DNA of 20,179 nt, from the NCBI GenBank assembly GCA_016302405.1, contig JAEDNR010000029.1, positions 1 to 20,179 on the forward strand, read 5' to 3'. Under the pieces are notes generated by a model that was given only the letters and a program-made list of their open reading frames with translations, made no database searches and was not told where the DNA came from. The translations under genes and the position numbers were made by a program. Below, one piece after another: positions 14,617 to 20,179 of this stretch. The stretch's first letter is position 1. Every line of letters begins with the position of its first letter. Origin of the DNA: Oscillospiraceae bacterium. Its GTDB lineage: Bacteria > Bacillota > Clostridia > Oscillospirales > Oscillospiraceae.

Positions 14617-14645
14617 TAGTATGTGCCTCCCATGGAAAAACATAC
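14617..14645 (-). promoter_or_regulatory. Sigma-G-like promoter of the 142-aa helical protein gene
   Basis: On the minus strand, GTATG (plus 14641-14645) and CATACTA (plus 14617-14623) are exactly 17 bp apart. This fits the B. subtilis sigma-G consensus (gHATR, 17-18 bp, CATnHTA). The start codon lies about 16 bp downstream, giving a very short leader with the GGGTGAT ribosome site. Expression in the forespore would be expected. Confidence 0.55.
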
Positions 14646-14690
14646 ATGGACTGCCAATGGGACGTTTTTCTCCGATTTTTTCCCAGAGGA

Positions 14691-14719
14691 TGGACATATT
14701 CCGCAGAATCGGTTATAAT
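14691..14719 (+). promoter_or_regulatory. Promoter of the GNAT-GH2 operon
   Basis: TGGACA (14691-14696) and TATAAT (14714-14719) are 17 bp apart. The start codon lies 30 bp downstream. It is divergent from the sigma-G-like promoter. Confidence 0.8.
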
Positions 14720-14748
14720 GAACTATCATATAAAATGAGGTCGACAAA

Positions 14749-15183
14749 ATGGAAATCAGAAAAATGAAGCCGTCCGATGAAAATGAGGTCCTCGCTATGA
14801 TGCGCCCGTTTTACAGTTCTCCGGCTGTTTTTACCAACGGCTCGGAGGCAATCTTCCGCCGGGACTTTGCAGAGTGTATCAGCGACAGCCCGTTCCTGGA
14901 GGGCTTCATTCTGGAAGACGGCAGTATCATCCTCGGCTATGCCATGCTGGCTCACAGCTTCTCCACGGAATTCGGCAAGTCCTGCGTCTGGATCGAGGAT
15001 ATTTACCTGAAGCCTGAGGCCCGTGGCAAGGGGTTCGCGCCGAAATTCCTCTCCTTTGTAAGGGAAGCCTATCCCCAGGCGGTCCTGCGGCTGGAAGTGG
15101 AGGCGGAGAATACCCGGGCGGTCAGTGCCTATCGAAAGAGCGGATTTGACGCCCTCCCCTATCTGGAAATGCTGAACAATTAA
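14749..15183 (+). CDS. GNAT-family N-acetyltransferase
   Basis: The 144-aa protein has the GNAT layout, with the acetyl-CoA-binding motif A in IYLKPEARGKGFAPKFLSF (R-G-K-G-F-A at about 91-96) and motif B ending in AVSAYRKSGFDALPYLEM. The enzyme transfers an acetyl group from acetyl-CoA to an amine; the acceptor is unknown. Length is typical for a single-domain GNAT. GAGGTC lies upstream of the ATG, and the GH2 gene starts 10 bp after its stop with its own ribosome site, so both are probably co-transcribed. Confidence 0.9.
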   Translation: MEIRKMKPSDENEVLAMMRPFYSSPAVFTNGSEAIFRRDFAECISDSPFLEGFILEDGSIILGYAMLAHSFSTEFGKSCVWIEDIYLKPEARGKGFAPKFLSFVREAYPQAVLRLEVEAENTRAVSAYRKSGFDALPYLEMLNN

Positions 15184-15193
15184 GGAGGCCATC

Positions 15194-16882
15194 ATGGAAG
15201 CAAGGGTTTCGTGCAAAACAGATACCGTCCATCCCCGTCCCCAGCTTCGCAGGGAAACCTGGATGGACCTGAACGGGAAATGGGATTTCGCTGTCCAGGC
15301 AGACGAAAAAAAGCCGGAAGCGTTCGACCGGACGATCCTTGTCCCCTACTGCCCGGAGAGTGCCCTGTCCGGCATCCATAACCACTTTCCGGAGGGAAGC
15401 TTCCTGTTTTACCGCAGGTATGTCCGGCTGCCGGAAGCTGCTGCAGGACACAGAATCCTGCTGCATGTGGGAGCCGCGGATCAGGCGCTGACCTGTTATA
15501 TAAATGGCGTAGAAATCGGGTCCCATACCGGCGGGTATACCGCTTTCACCATGGATATTACCCGGGCTGTTCGGGAGGAAAATGAGATTCTCCTGCGTGT
15601 CCGTGACGATTTAACTGACACCGCTTTCCCCCGGGGCAAGCAGTCCCTGACCCCAGGCGGTATGTGGTATACCCCGGTTTCCGGCATCTGGCAGAGCGTT
15701 TGGCTGGAATGGGTGCCGGAAACCTACATACAAAGCCTGGATATTCGGGCGGATATGACAGAGGCTGTACTGGATACCGGGGACGCTTCCCTTTCCGGCA
15801 CTGTTACGGTTATGGCACCGGAGGGGAATGTCACGCTTCCTCTGACCGGCGGCAGGGCTGTTTTTCGTCCGGAAACGCCCCGGCTGTGGAGCCCGGAGGA
15901 TCCTTATCTGTATGAGTTTGAGATCACCACGGGAGCGGACCGGGTTTCCGGCTATTTTGCCCTGCGCTCTTGGGATATTCGGAATGTGGACGGCATTCCC
16001 CGGCTGTGCGTGAATGGAAAGCCCCGGTTCTTCCACGGTCTTCTGGATCAGGGATATTGGCCGGATGGAATCTACACGCCGCCGTCCCCCGACTGCTACC
16101 GTCAAGAAATTCTGGCCATGAAGCGCATGGGTTTCAATACCCTGCGCAAGCACATCAAGGTCGAACCGGAAGAATTCTACTACCAATGTGATAAGCTGGG
16201 CATGTTCGTATTCCAGGACATGGTAAGTAACGGGGATTACAGTTATCTGAAAGACACCATACTGCCCACCCTGGGCTTCCAGCGAAAAAACGACCGCCGC
16301 GCCCACCCGGACAAACGGTCCCGGCAGATGTTTCTGGACAACATGAAAGCCCAGGTTCTCCAGCTCAAAAACCATCCCTGCATTGCCATGTGGACCATCT
16401 TTAATGAGGGCTGGGGACAGTTTGACGCTACCGCTGCCTATCATACCCTGAAAGCCCTGGATGACAGCCGCTTTGTCTGCTCTTGCTCCGGCTGGTTCCG
16501 GGGCGGGGAAAGCGACGTATTCAGCCGCCACATCTATTTTGGGCAGTGGCACCACCTGAAAAGGACGGATAAGCCCCTGGTGCTTACCGAATTCGGCGGT
16601 ATCTGCCTGGCCGTGGACGGGCACCTGTATAATCCTGACAAGTCCTACGGCTACCAAAGCAGTAAGGATTCCGAAGACTACCGCAAAAAGCTTCTCACCC
16701 TCTACCGCAAACACATTCTCCCCGCCATCCCGAAAGGGCTCTGCGCCGCCATCTACACCCAGGTGTCCGATGTGGAGGAAGAAATCAACGGTCTTCTTAC
16801 TTACGACCGGCAGGTAACAAAGCCTGACGCAGAAGAAATGCGGTGCCTTTCGGATGCGCTTTACACCGCTGTGCGGAAATAA
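15194..16882 (+). CDS. Glycoside hydrolase family 2 protein (beta-galactosidase/glucuronidase type)
   Basis: The 562-aa enzyme has three GH2 parts: a jelly-roll sugar-binding domain (about 1-170), an immunoglobulin-like domain (about 175-265) and a TIM barrel (about 270-562). The acid/base glutamate is E405 in IFNEGWGQ, and the nucleophile is E466 in VLTEFGG. No signal peptide is visible, so it acts in the cytoplasm on imported oligosaccharides. Substrate specificity cannot be read from the sequence; it is short for a full beta-galactosidase (about 1,000 aa) and lacks the extra C-terminal domains. AGGAGG lies 5 nt before the ATG. No terminator hairpin follows; a MITE-like element begins 9 bp after the stop. 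Confidence 0.9.
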   Translation: MEARVSCKTDTVHPRPQLRRETWMDLNGKWDFAVQADEKKPEAFDRTILVPYCPESALSGIHNHFPEGSFLFYRRYVRLPEAAAGHRILLHVGAADQALTCYINGVEIGSHTGGYTAFTMDITRAVREENEILLRVRDDLTDTAFPRGKQSLTPGGMWYTPVSGIWQSVWLEWVPETYIQSLDIRADMTEAVLDTGDASLSGTVTVMAPEGNVTLPLTGGRAVFRPETPRLWSPEDPYLYEFEITTGADRVSGYFALRSWDIRNVDGIPRLCVNGKPRFFHGLLDQGYWPDGIYTPPSPDCYRQEILAMKRMGFNTLRKHIKVEPEEFYYQCDKLGMFVFQDMVSNGDYSYLKDTILPTLGFQRKNDRRAHPDKRSRQMFLDNMKAQVLQLKNHPCIAMWTIFNEGWGQFDATAAYHTLKALDDSRFVCSCSGWFRGGESDVFSRHIYFGQWHHLKRTDKPLVLTEFGGICLAVDGHLYNPDKSYGYQSSKDSEDYRKKLLTLYRKHILPAIPKGLCAAIYTQVSDVEEEINGLLTYDRQVTKPDAEEMRCLSDALYTAVRK

Positions 16883-16890
16883 AGAAAAAT

Positions 16891-17013
16891 CGTAGCTATT
16901 CAGCAGCCACAATTTCCTTCCACAAAAAGTTCGAAAAATATCCAAAAACCGGGAGATTGCCACACCAGTGTGCGCTACTTTATCGCAATGACACGGGCAA
17001 CTGAATAGTTACG
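16891..17013. repeat. MITE-like element with 13-bp terminal inverted repeats
   Basis: CGTAGCTATTCAG (16891-16903) and its complement CTGAATAGTTACG (17001-17013) agree in 12 of 13 positions and bound a non-coding 123-bp stretch. The interior holds GATTGCCACACCAGTGTG (a small cacac/gtgtg stem) and CGCAATGACAC. This wording resembles the ATTGCCAC...CGCAATGA palindromic repeats found between genes in many gut Firmicutes (recalled, not searched). No transposase is encoded. The intergenic gap 16883-17146 otherwise holds only the regulator promoter. Confidence 0.6.
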
Positions 17014-17107
17014 AAAAGCCAACTGTTGGTTGAGTGATTATTCCCCATCTGGTTGTGTAAATACGGCGGCAATCAACCTTTGATCCATTCCTTTTGGAAG
17101 CTTTCCC

Positions 17108-17116
17108 TGGTATACT
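17108..17116 (+). promoter_or_regulatory. Extended -10 promoter of the XRE regulator operon
   Basis: TGGTATACT (17108-17116) is an extended -10 with no convincing -35. GGAAGCTTTCC lies around 17096-17106, directly upstream of the -10, and is a plausible autoregulatory operator. Confidence 0.5.
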
Positions 17117-17146
17117 AAAGCTGCCAAACGAAAGGAGATAATAACT

Positions 17147-17644
17147 ATGGAATCAACATTGGGTAAACGGATCGCGGCACTTCGGAAACAGAAAGATCTC
17201 AGGCAGGATGATATTGCTCAGCTGCTGGATGTCAGCCCCCAGGCGGTCAGCAAATGGGAAAATGACCAGACCTGCCCCGATATTGGCCTGCTGCCGAAGC
17301 TGGCCCAGATTCTTGGGGTGACCACGGACGAGCTTTTGTCCGGCAAGCAGGAGCTGCAGGAAGTCAGGGTTCTGCCGCCGGAGGAGCGTAAGGACATAAA
17401 GGATATGCTGCTTCGGATCATCGTTGACTCTTCAGACGGGGATAAGGTCCGTATCAATCTTCCGATGGCACTGGTTCAGATCGCTCTGGATATGGGCACG
17501 GAAATGCCCCAGATTTCCGGAAAGGAAGCCTTGAAAAACATTGACCTGAATCAGATCATGGAGCTTGTGCGTCAGGGCGCTATCGGAAATCTCGTCGAAG
17601 TGGAATCCGCCGACGGAGATACCGTGAGAATCTTTGTGGAGTAA
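17147..17644 (+). CDS. XRE-family HTH regulator with a YvlB/SHOCT-like C-terminal module
   Basis: Residues 7-62 form an XRE helix-turn-helix (RIAALRKQKDLRQDDIAQLL, then VSPQAVSKWEND as the recognition helix). A charged linker leads to a C-terminal module at about 98-165 with KVRINLPMALVQIAL, LKNIDLNQIMELVRQGAIGNLVEVESADGDTVRIFVE, as in the SHOCT-like domain of B. subtilis YvlB (recognised from memory). The 165-aa protein should be a DNA-binding repressor or activator whose output is tuned by the C-terminal module. The ATG at 17147 has AAGGAG about 9 nt upstream. The small partner gene begins 5 bp after its stop. Confidence 0.85.
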   Translation: MESTLGKRIAALRKQKDLRQDDIAQLLDVSPQAVSKWENDQTCPDIGLLPKLAQILGVTTDELLSGKQELQEVRVLPPEERKDIKDMLLRIIVDSSDGDKVRINLPMALVQIALDMGTEMPQISGKEALKNIDLNQIMELVRQGAIGNLVEVESADGDTVRIFVE

Positions 17645-17649
17645 GAAAC

Positions 17650-17895
17650 GTGAGAATCCTGGTAAAAGAACATGAAGGGCATACGATCCGTCTGATGCTC
17701 CCCTCCGGCCTGGTTTTGAATTCCTTGACCGCAAGCTTCCTGCCAAAGTATCTGGAAGAACAGGGAATCCACATTACCCGGGAGCAGGCGCGCGTCTTTG
17801 TTAAGGAACTGAACCGCTTTCGGAAAAGGCACAAAGACTGGAAGCTGGTTGAAGTTCAGGGCGCGGACGGAGATATTGTGGATATTCGTTTATAA
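17650..17895 (+). CDS. Small YvlB/SHOCT-like module protein (81 aa)
   Basis: The protein repeats the C-terminal module of the upstream regulator: HTIRLMLPSGLVLNSL corresponds to KVRINLPMALVQIAL, and KLVEVQGADGDIVDIRL corresponds to NLVEVESADGDTVRIFVE. It has no HTH and probably no membrane segment, so it may pair with the regulator or compete with its module. The start is GTG at 17650, with GGAG overlapping the upstream stop at 8 nt spacing. It is the last gene before the bidirectional terminator. Confidence 0.75.
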   Translation: MRILVKEHEGHTIRLMLPSGLVLNSLTASFLPKYLEEQGIHITREQARVFVKELNRFRKRHKDWKLVEVQGADGDIVDIRL

Positions 17896-17919
17896 CCTCC
17901 CTCCCCTCTTTACAGCAAA

Positions 17920-17950
17920 ACGGCGTGACCGAGGTCACGCCGTCCTTTCT
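17920..17950. terminator. Bidirectional terminator between the XRE operon and trpS
   Basis: A perfect stem of 10-11 bp (17920-17930 with 17933-17943) is followed on the plus strand by CCTTTCTATATTT and on the minus strand by a short T run (TTTTG). It serves the plus-strand regulator pair and the minus-strand trpS. Confidence 0.85.
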
Positions 17951-17971
17951 ATATTTGGGCAGATGGATTTG

Positions 17972-18994
17972 TCATCTTCCAACAAATCCGACTTTCTTGT
18001 AAACCTTCCGCAGCGTCTTTTCCGCGACATAGGAGGCCCGCTGGGCACCCTCTTTATAGACGCTTTCCAGATAAGCCTTATCCTTCATGATGCGCAGAGA
18101 TTCCTCCCGGATAGGACGGAGGGTCTCCACAACCGCTTCCCCAACGGCGGGCTTGAATTTTCCGTAGCCGCAGCCGGCAAATTCCCGCTCAATCTCATCA
18201 AAGCTCTTGCCAGTGCAGGCAGAATAAATGGTCATCAGGTTGGCCACACCGGGTTTCTTTTCCTTGTCGTAATGGACACAGTTTTCCGTGTCAGAGTCAG
18301 TGATGGCTCGCTTAAACTGCCGCATAATGGTTTCCGGCGTATCCATCAGCAGAACCCGTCCGGTATCCTCATTTTCCGACTTGGACATCTTGGCTGTGGG
18401 ATTCGTCAGGCTCATGATCCGGGCGCCCACCTTGGGAACATAGGGCTCCGGCAGCTTGAACACATCCCCGTAAATGCCGTTGAATCGGCGGGCGATGGTA
18501 TGGCACAGCTCCACATGCTGCTTTTGGTCCTCACCCACCGGGACATAGTCCGGCTGGTACAGAAGAATGTCCGCCGCCATCAGGCTGGGATAGGTAAACA
18601 AGCCGCCGTTAATGTTATCCGCATTCTTCGCGGACTTGTCCTTGAACTGGGTCATACGGCTAAGCTCGCCGAACATGGCATAGCAGTTGAGCACCCAGCC
18701 AAGCTCTGCGTGCTGAGGCACCTGGCTCTGAATAAACAGAGTATTTTTCTGCGGATCCAGACCGCAGGCAATATACTGGGCAAGCTGCTCCAGGGTGCGG
18801 CGGCGCAGATCGGCAGGATTCTGCCGCACCGTGATGGCGTGAAGGTCCGCCATAAAGTAAAAGCAGTCAAATTCCTCGGACCGGGCACCCCAGTTCCGAA
18901 TGGCACCCAGATAGCTGCCCAGGGTCAGATCACCGGATGGCTTAATACCGGAGAGCATCCGTTTCTTCGGTTGCTCACGAATTTCTTCGCTCAT
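17972..18994 (-). CDS. trpS: Tryptophanyl-tRNA synthetase
   Basis: TrpRS charges tRNA-Trp with tryptophan using ATP. The 340-aa protein has the class I signatures: the HIGH-equivalent region SGIKPSGDLTLGSYLGA (15-31), KMSKS at 202-206, and the TrpRS-specific motifs FMADLHA and PVGEDQKQHVE. Size is standard. The ATG at 18994 is chosen by family start; AAAGGA lies 12 nt upstream, a long spacing, and a GTG at 19003 is an alternative. Its leader (about 25 nt) is too short for a T-box, so regulation by uncharged tRNA is not evident. It is not co-transcribed with rsmE because a separate promoter lies between them. Confidence 0.95.
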   Translation of the reverse strand: MSEEIREQPKKRMLSGIKPSGDLTLGSYLGAIRNWGARSEEFDCFYFMADLHAITVRQNPADLRRRTLEQLAQYIACGLDPQKNTLFIQSQVPQHAELGWVLNCYAMFGELSRMTQFKDKSAKNADNINGGLFTYPSLMAADILLYQPDYVPVGEDQKQHVELCHTIARRFNGIYGDVFKLPEPYVPKVGARIMSLTNPTAKMSKSENEDTGRVLLMDTPETIMRQFKRAITDSDTENCVHYDKEKKPGVANLMTIYSACTGKSFDEIEREFAGCGYGKFKPAVGEAVVETLRPIREESLRIMKDKAYLESVYKEGAQRASYVAEKTLRKVYKKVGFVGR

Positions 18995-19028
18995 ATCATT
19001 CACGCATCCTTTTTTTGATATTTGAAAC

Positions 19029-19057
19029 ATTTTACCATAGTTTGACCCATTGCGCAA
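19029..19057 (-). promoter_or_regulatory. Promoter of trpS
   Basis: On the minus strand, TTGCGC (plus 19052-19057) and TAAAAT (plus 19029-19034) are 17 bp apart, with TGG before the -10. It lies 11 bp beyond the rsmE stop. Confidence 0.7.
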
Positions 19058-19068
19058 GGGCCTAATTA

Positions 19069-19800
19069 TCAGAATTCCCCCGCCGCGTACATAACGGCGG
19101 ACAGGGCGCACAGAGGCGCGGTCTCACAGCGCAGGATCCGTTTGCCCAGGGTACAGACCGTCAGACCGGCGCTGCGGGCATCCTCCACTTCCCGTTCTTC
19201 CAGTCCCCCCTCCGGGCCGGAAAGGAGGCTGATGCTGCGGTAAGTACCGGCGTTCAGGGCCTGAGAAAGGGTAAGCGCACGCTCGTTTTCATAAAAAAGA
19301 ATCCCAAGTTCCGCCTCCTTCGCCCGGTACAAAGCCTCCCGCCAGCTTCCCAGAAGAATCACATCCGGAATCCGTCCACGGCCGGACTGTTCCGCGGCAG
19401 ACTGGGCAATCCGCTGCCAGCGTTCCCGCTTCTTTTCCAGGCTTTTTTCCTCTGGGCGGGATACACAACGGGCTGAGGGAAAGGCGACGATCTCCGCCGC
19501 ACCCAGCTCCGTGGCTTTCTGGATCACATGCTCCAGCTTGTCCGCCTTGGGATAGGCCATATAGACGCTGACCTTGATACGGGGCTCTGTTACAGAAGCA
19601 TGTATATCCCCCGCCTCCAAAACTGTTTCGGAGGATGAAGAAGAAAGAATCCTGCACAGACGCTCCGCCCCTGCTCCGTCGCAGAGGATCACCTGCTCCC
19701 CGGCTTTCAGACGAAGCACGGCAGCGTGCTTCCCGTTTTCACCGGTGAGAACAGGCGTATCGGATAAAAAGACTTCCCGTTCAACAAAAAATCTGGTCAT
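19069..19800 (-). CDS. rsmE: 16S rRNA m3U1498 methyltransferase RsmE
   Basis: RsmE methylates U1498 of 16S rRNA near the decoding site, using S-adenosylmethionine. The 243-aa protein has an N-terminal PUA-like part (MTRFFVEREV ... HAAVLRLKAGEQVILCDG) and a C-terminal SPOUT knot domain with LSGPEGGLEEREV (193-205) and LGKRILRCETAPL (218-230), the SAM-binding motifs. The ATG at 19800 is chosen because the conserved MxRFFV start is there and GGAGGA lies 6 nt upstream. It has its own promoter and stands next to trpS without sharing a transcript start. Confidence 0.95.
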   Translation of the reverse strand: MTRFFVEREVFLSDTPVLTGENGKHAAVLRLKAGEQVILCDGAGAERLCRILSSSSSETVLEAGDIHASVTEPRIKVSVYMAYPKADKLEHVIQKATELGAAEIVAFPSARCVSRPEEKSLEKKRERWQRIAQSAAEQSGRGRIPDVILLGSWREALYRAKEAELGILFYENERALTLSQALNAGTYRSISLLSGPEGGLEEREVEDARSAGLTVCTLGKRILRCETAPLCALSAVMYAAGEF

Positions 19801-19868
19801 TACGCGTCCTCCCCAATTTCTTTTCTGCAATGTACGATCTTCTCTGTTCCTTAGTGGCATTTGCTTGC

Positions 19869-19897
19869 ATTATACCATGCTGCAGTCCGATAATCAA
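19869..19897 (-). promoter_or_regulatory. Promoter of rsmE
   Basis: On the minus strand, TTGATT (plus 19892-19897) and a perfect TATAAT (plus 19869-19874) are 17 bp apart, with TGG before the -10. The leader is about 60 nt. Confidence 0.8.
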
Positions 19898-20179
19898 TGT
19901 TTTACCGAGAAGGGCAGCCGTCTCTTTTCTCCGGGAGCAACTTTTTTGAGGAAAGGAAAAAGAAGAGCGCAAAAAACGATATTCTTCAAAAAACGCGAGA
20001 GGTGATACAGGATTTTTCGGAAAATGCGCCCGTACCAACACTTCCGGTACATCGAACCAATTCAGATTCCATCCGCATCCCCACGGGATGCGGATGGAAT
20101 CTGAAGGACTCTCCCACAAGCTAAGGAAGCTCTGAATAAATAGCGTTCATTCTGTGCCTATCCGAGTTATTAGCCACTT
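19898..20179. other. Gene-free stretch at the window end
   Basis: I see no gene in this stretch; no reading frame here has both a ribosome site and a recognisable product. It holds a purine-rich run around 19950-20000, the hairpin described separately, and a GGAAGCTCTGAATAA string at 20126-20140 that looks like an insertion-sequence end but cannot be confirmed here. Confidence 0.4.
20061..20105. repeat. Perfect 21-bp inverted repeat with a 3-nt loop
   Basis: Positions 20061-20081 are the exact reverse complement of 20085-20105, with CAC between. No T run follows on either strand, so it is not a standard terminator. It lies in the gene-free stretch upstream of rsmE. Confidence 0.9.

Noticed and set aside
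15611..16963. A 450-codon open frame on the minus strand
   Set aside because: It is antisense to the GH2 gene with its intact catalytic residues and lacks recognisable domains.
17849..19018. A 389-codon open frame on the plus strand
   Set aside because: It is antisense to trpS, crosses the bidirectional terminator and shows no family features.
18995..19068. A T-box leader before trpS
   Set aside because: The predicted leader is about 25 nt, far too short, and no T-box sequence or terminator-antiterminator pair is seen.
1..20179. CRISPR arrays, tRNA or rRNA genes, phage structural genes
   Set aside because: I saw no regularly spaced repeats, cloverleaf sequences or phage structural motifs.

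Overview
The window looks like a Clostridia chromosome, probably an Oscillospirales/Ruminococcaceae-type gut spore-former. The evidence is strong AGGAGG ribosome sites, TTGACA/TATAAT-type promoters often with an extended -10 (TGN), moderately high GC with Firmicutes-type genes, a SpoIID-related gene next to sporulation-like promoters, and the absence of tRNA, rRNA, CRISPR or phage structural genes. The assignment is inference from gene content, not a database match.

Region by region. 1-2240: visibly AT-richer DNA carrying an overlapping minus-strand pair, a 383-aa cysteine-rich protein of unknown function and a 262-aa lipoprotein; this is the most accessory-looking segment. 2374-6580: a compact four-gene minus-strand operon, tmk-like kinase, DJ-1/PfpI protein, MltG and U32-family protein, reading from one good promoter at 6552-6580. 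6653-8870: a divergent plus-strand operon of a DEAD-box RNA helicase translationally overlapped with a DprA/Smf-like protein, closed by a terminator. 8960-10272: YfcE-type phosphodiesterase and type III pantothenate kinase (coaX), overlapping by 4 bp. 10265-11221: a 53-aa minus-strand membrane peptide, a 141-aa membrane protein, and a short transcription unit with a 32-codon reading frame, followed by the terminator of the converging phosphatidyltransferase gene.

11228-14645 is mostly minus strand: a CDP-alcohol phosphatidyltransferase with its own promoter, then a likely sporulation group. That group has a SpoIID-like/peptidoglycan-binding protein, a second peptidoglycan-binding protein, a small beta-rich protein, and an upstream ferritin-like/CotF-reminiscent protein. 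Two promoters resembling sporulation sigma-factor consensus lie ahead of these genes (sigma-G-like at 14617-14645, sigma-K-like at 14105-14133), and the sigma-K-like one is interleaved with an inverted repeat that covers a ribosome binding site. 14691-16882: a plus-strand GNAT acetyltransferase and GH2 glycosidase operon. 16891-17013: a MITE-like element with 13-bp inverted ends. 17108-17943: an XRE regulator and a small partner sharing a YvlB/SHOCT-like C-terminal module, ending in a bidirectional terminator. 17972-19897: trpS and rsmE, each with its own promoter. 19898-20179: no gene, but a perfect 21-bp hairpin.

Most of the window is core housekeeping. The points most worth a second look are the cysteine-rich/lipoprotein pair, the sporulation-like cluster with its nested promoter and inverted repeat, two genes shorter than 60 codons, and the DprA-like paralogue tied to a helicase.
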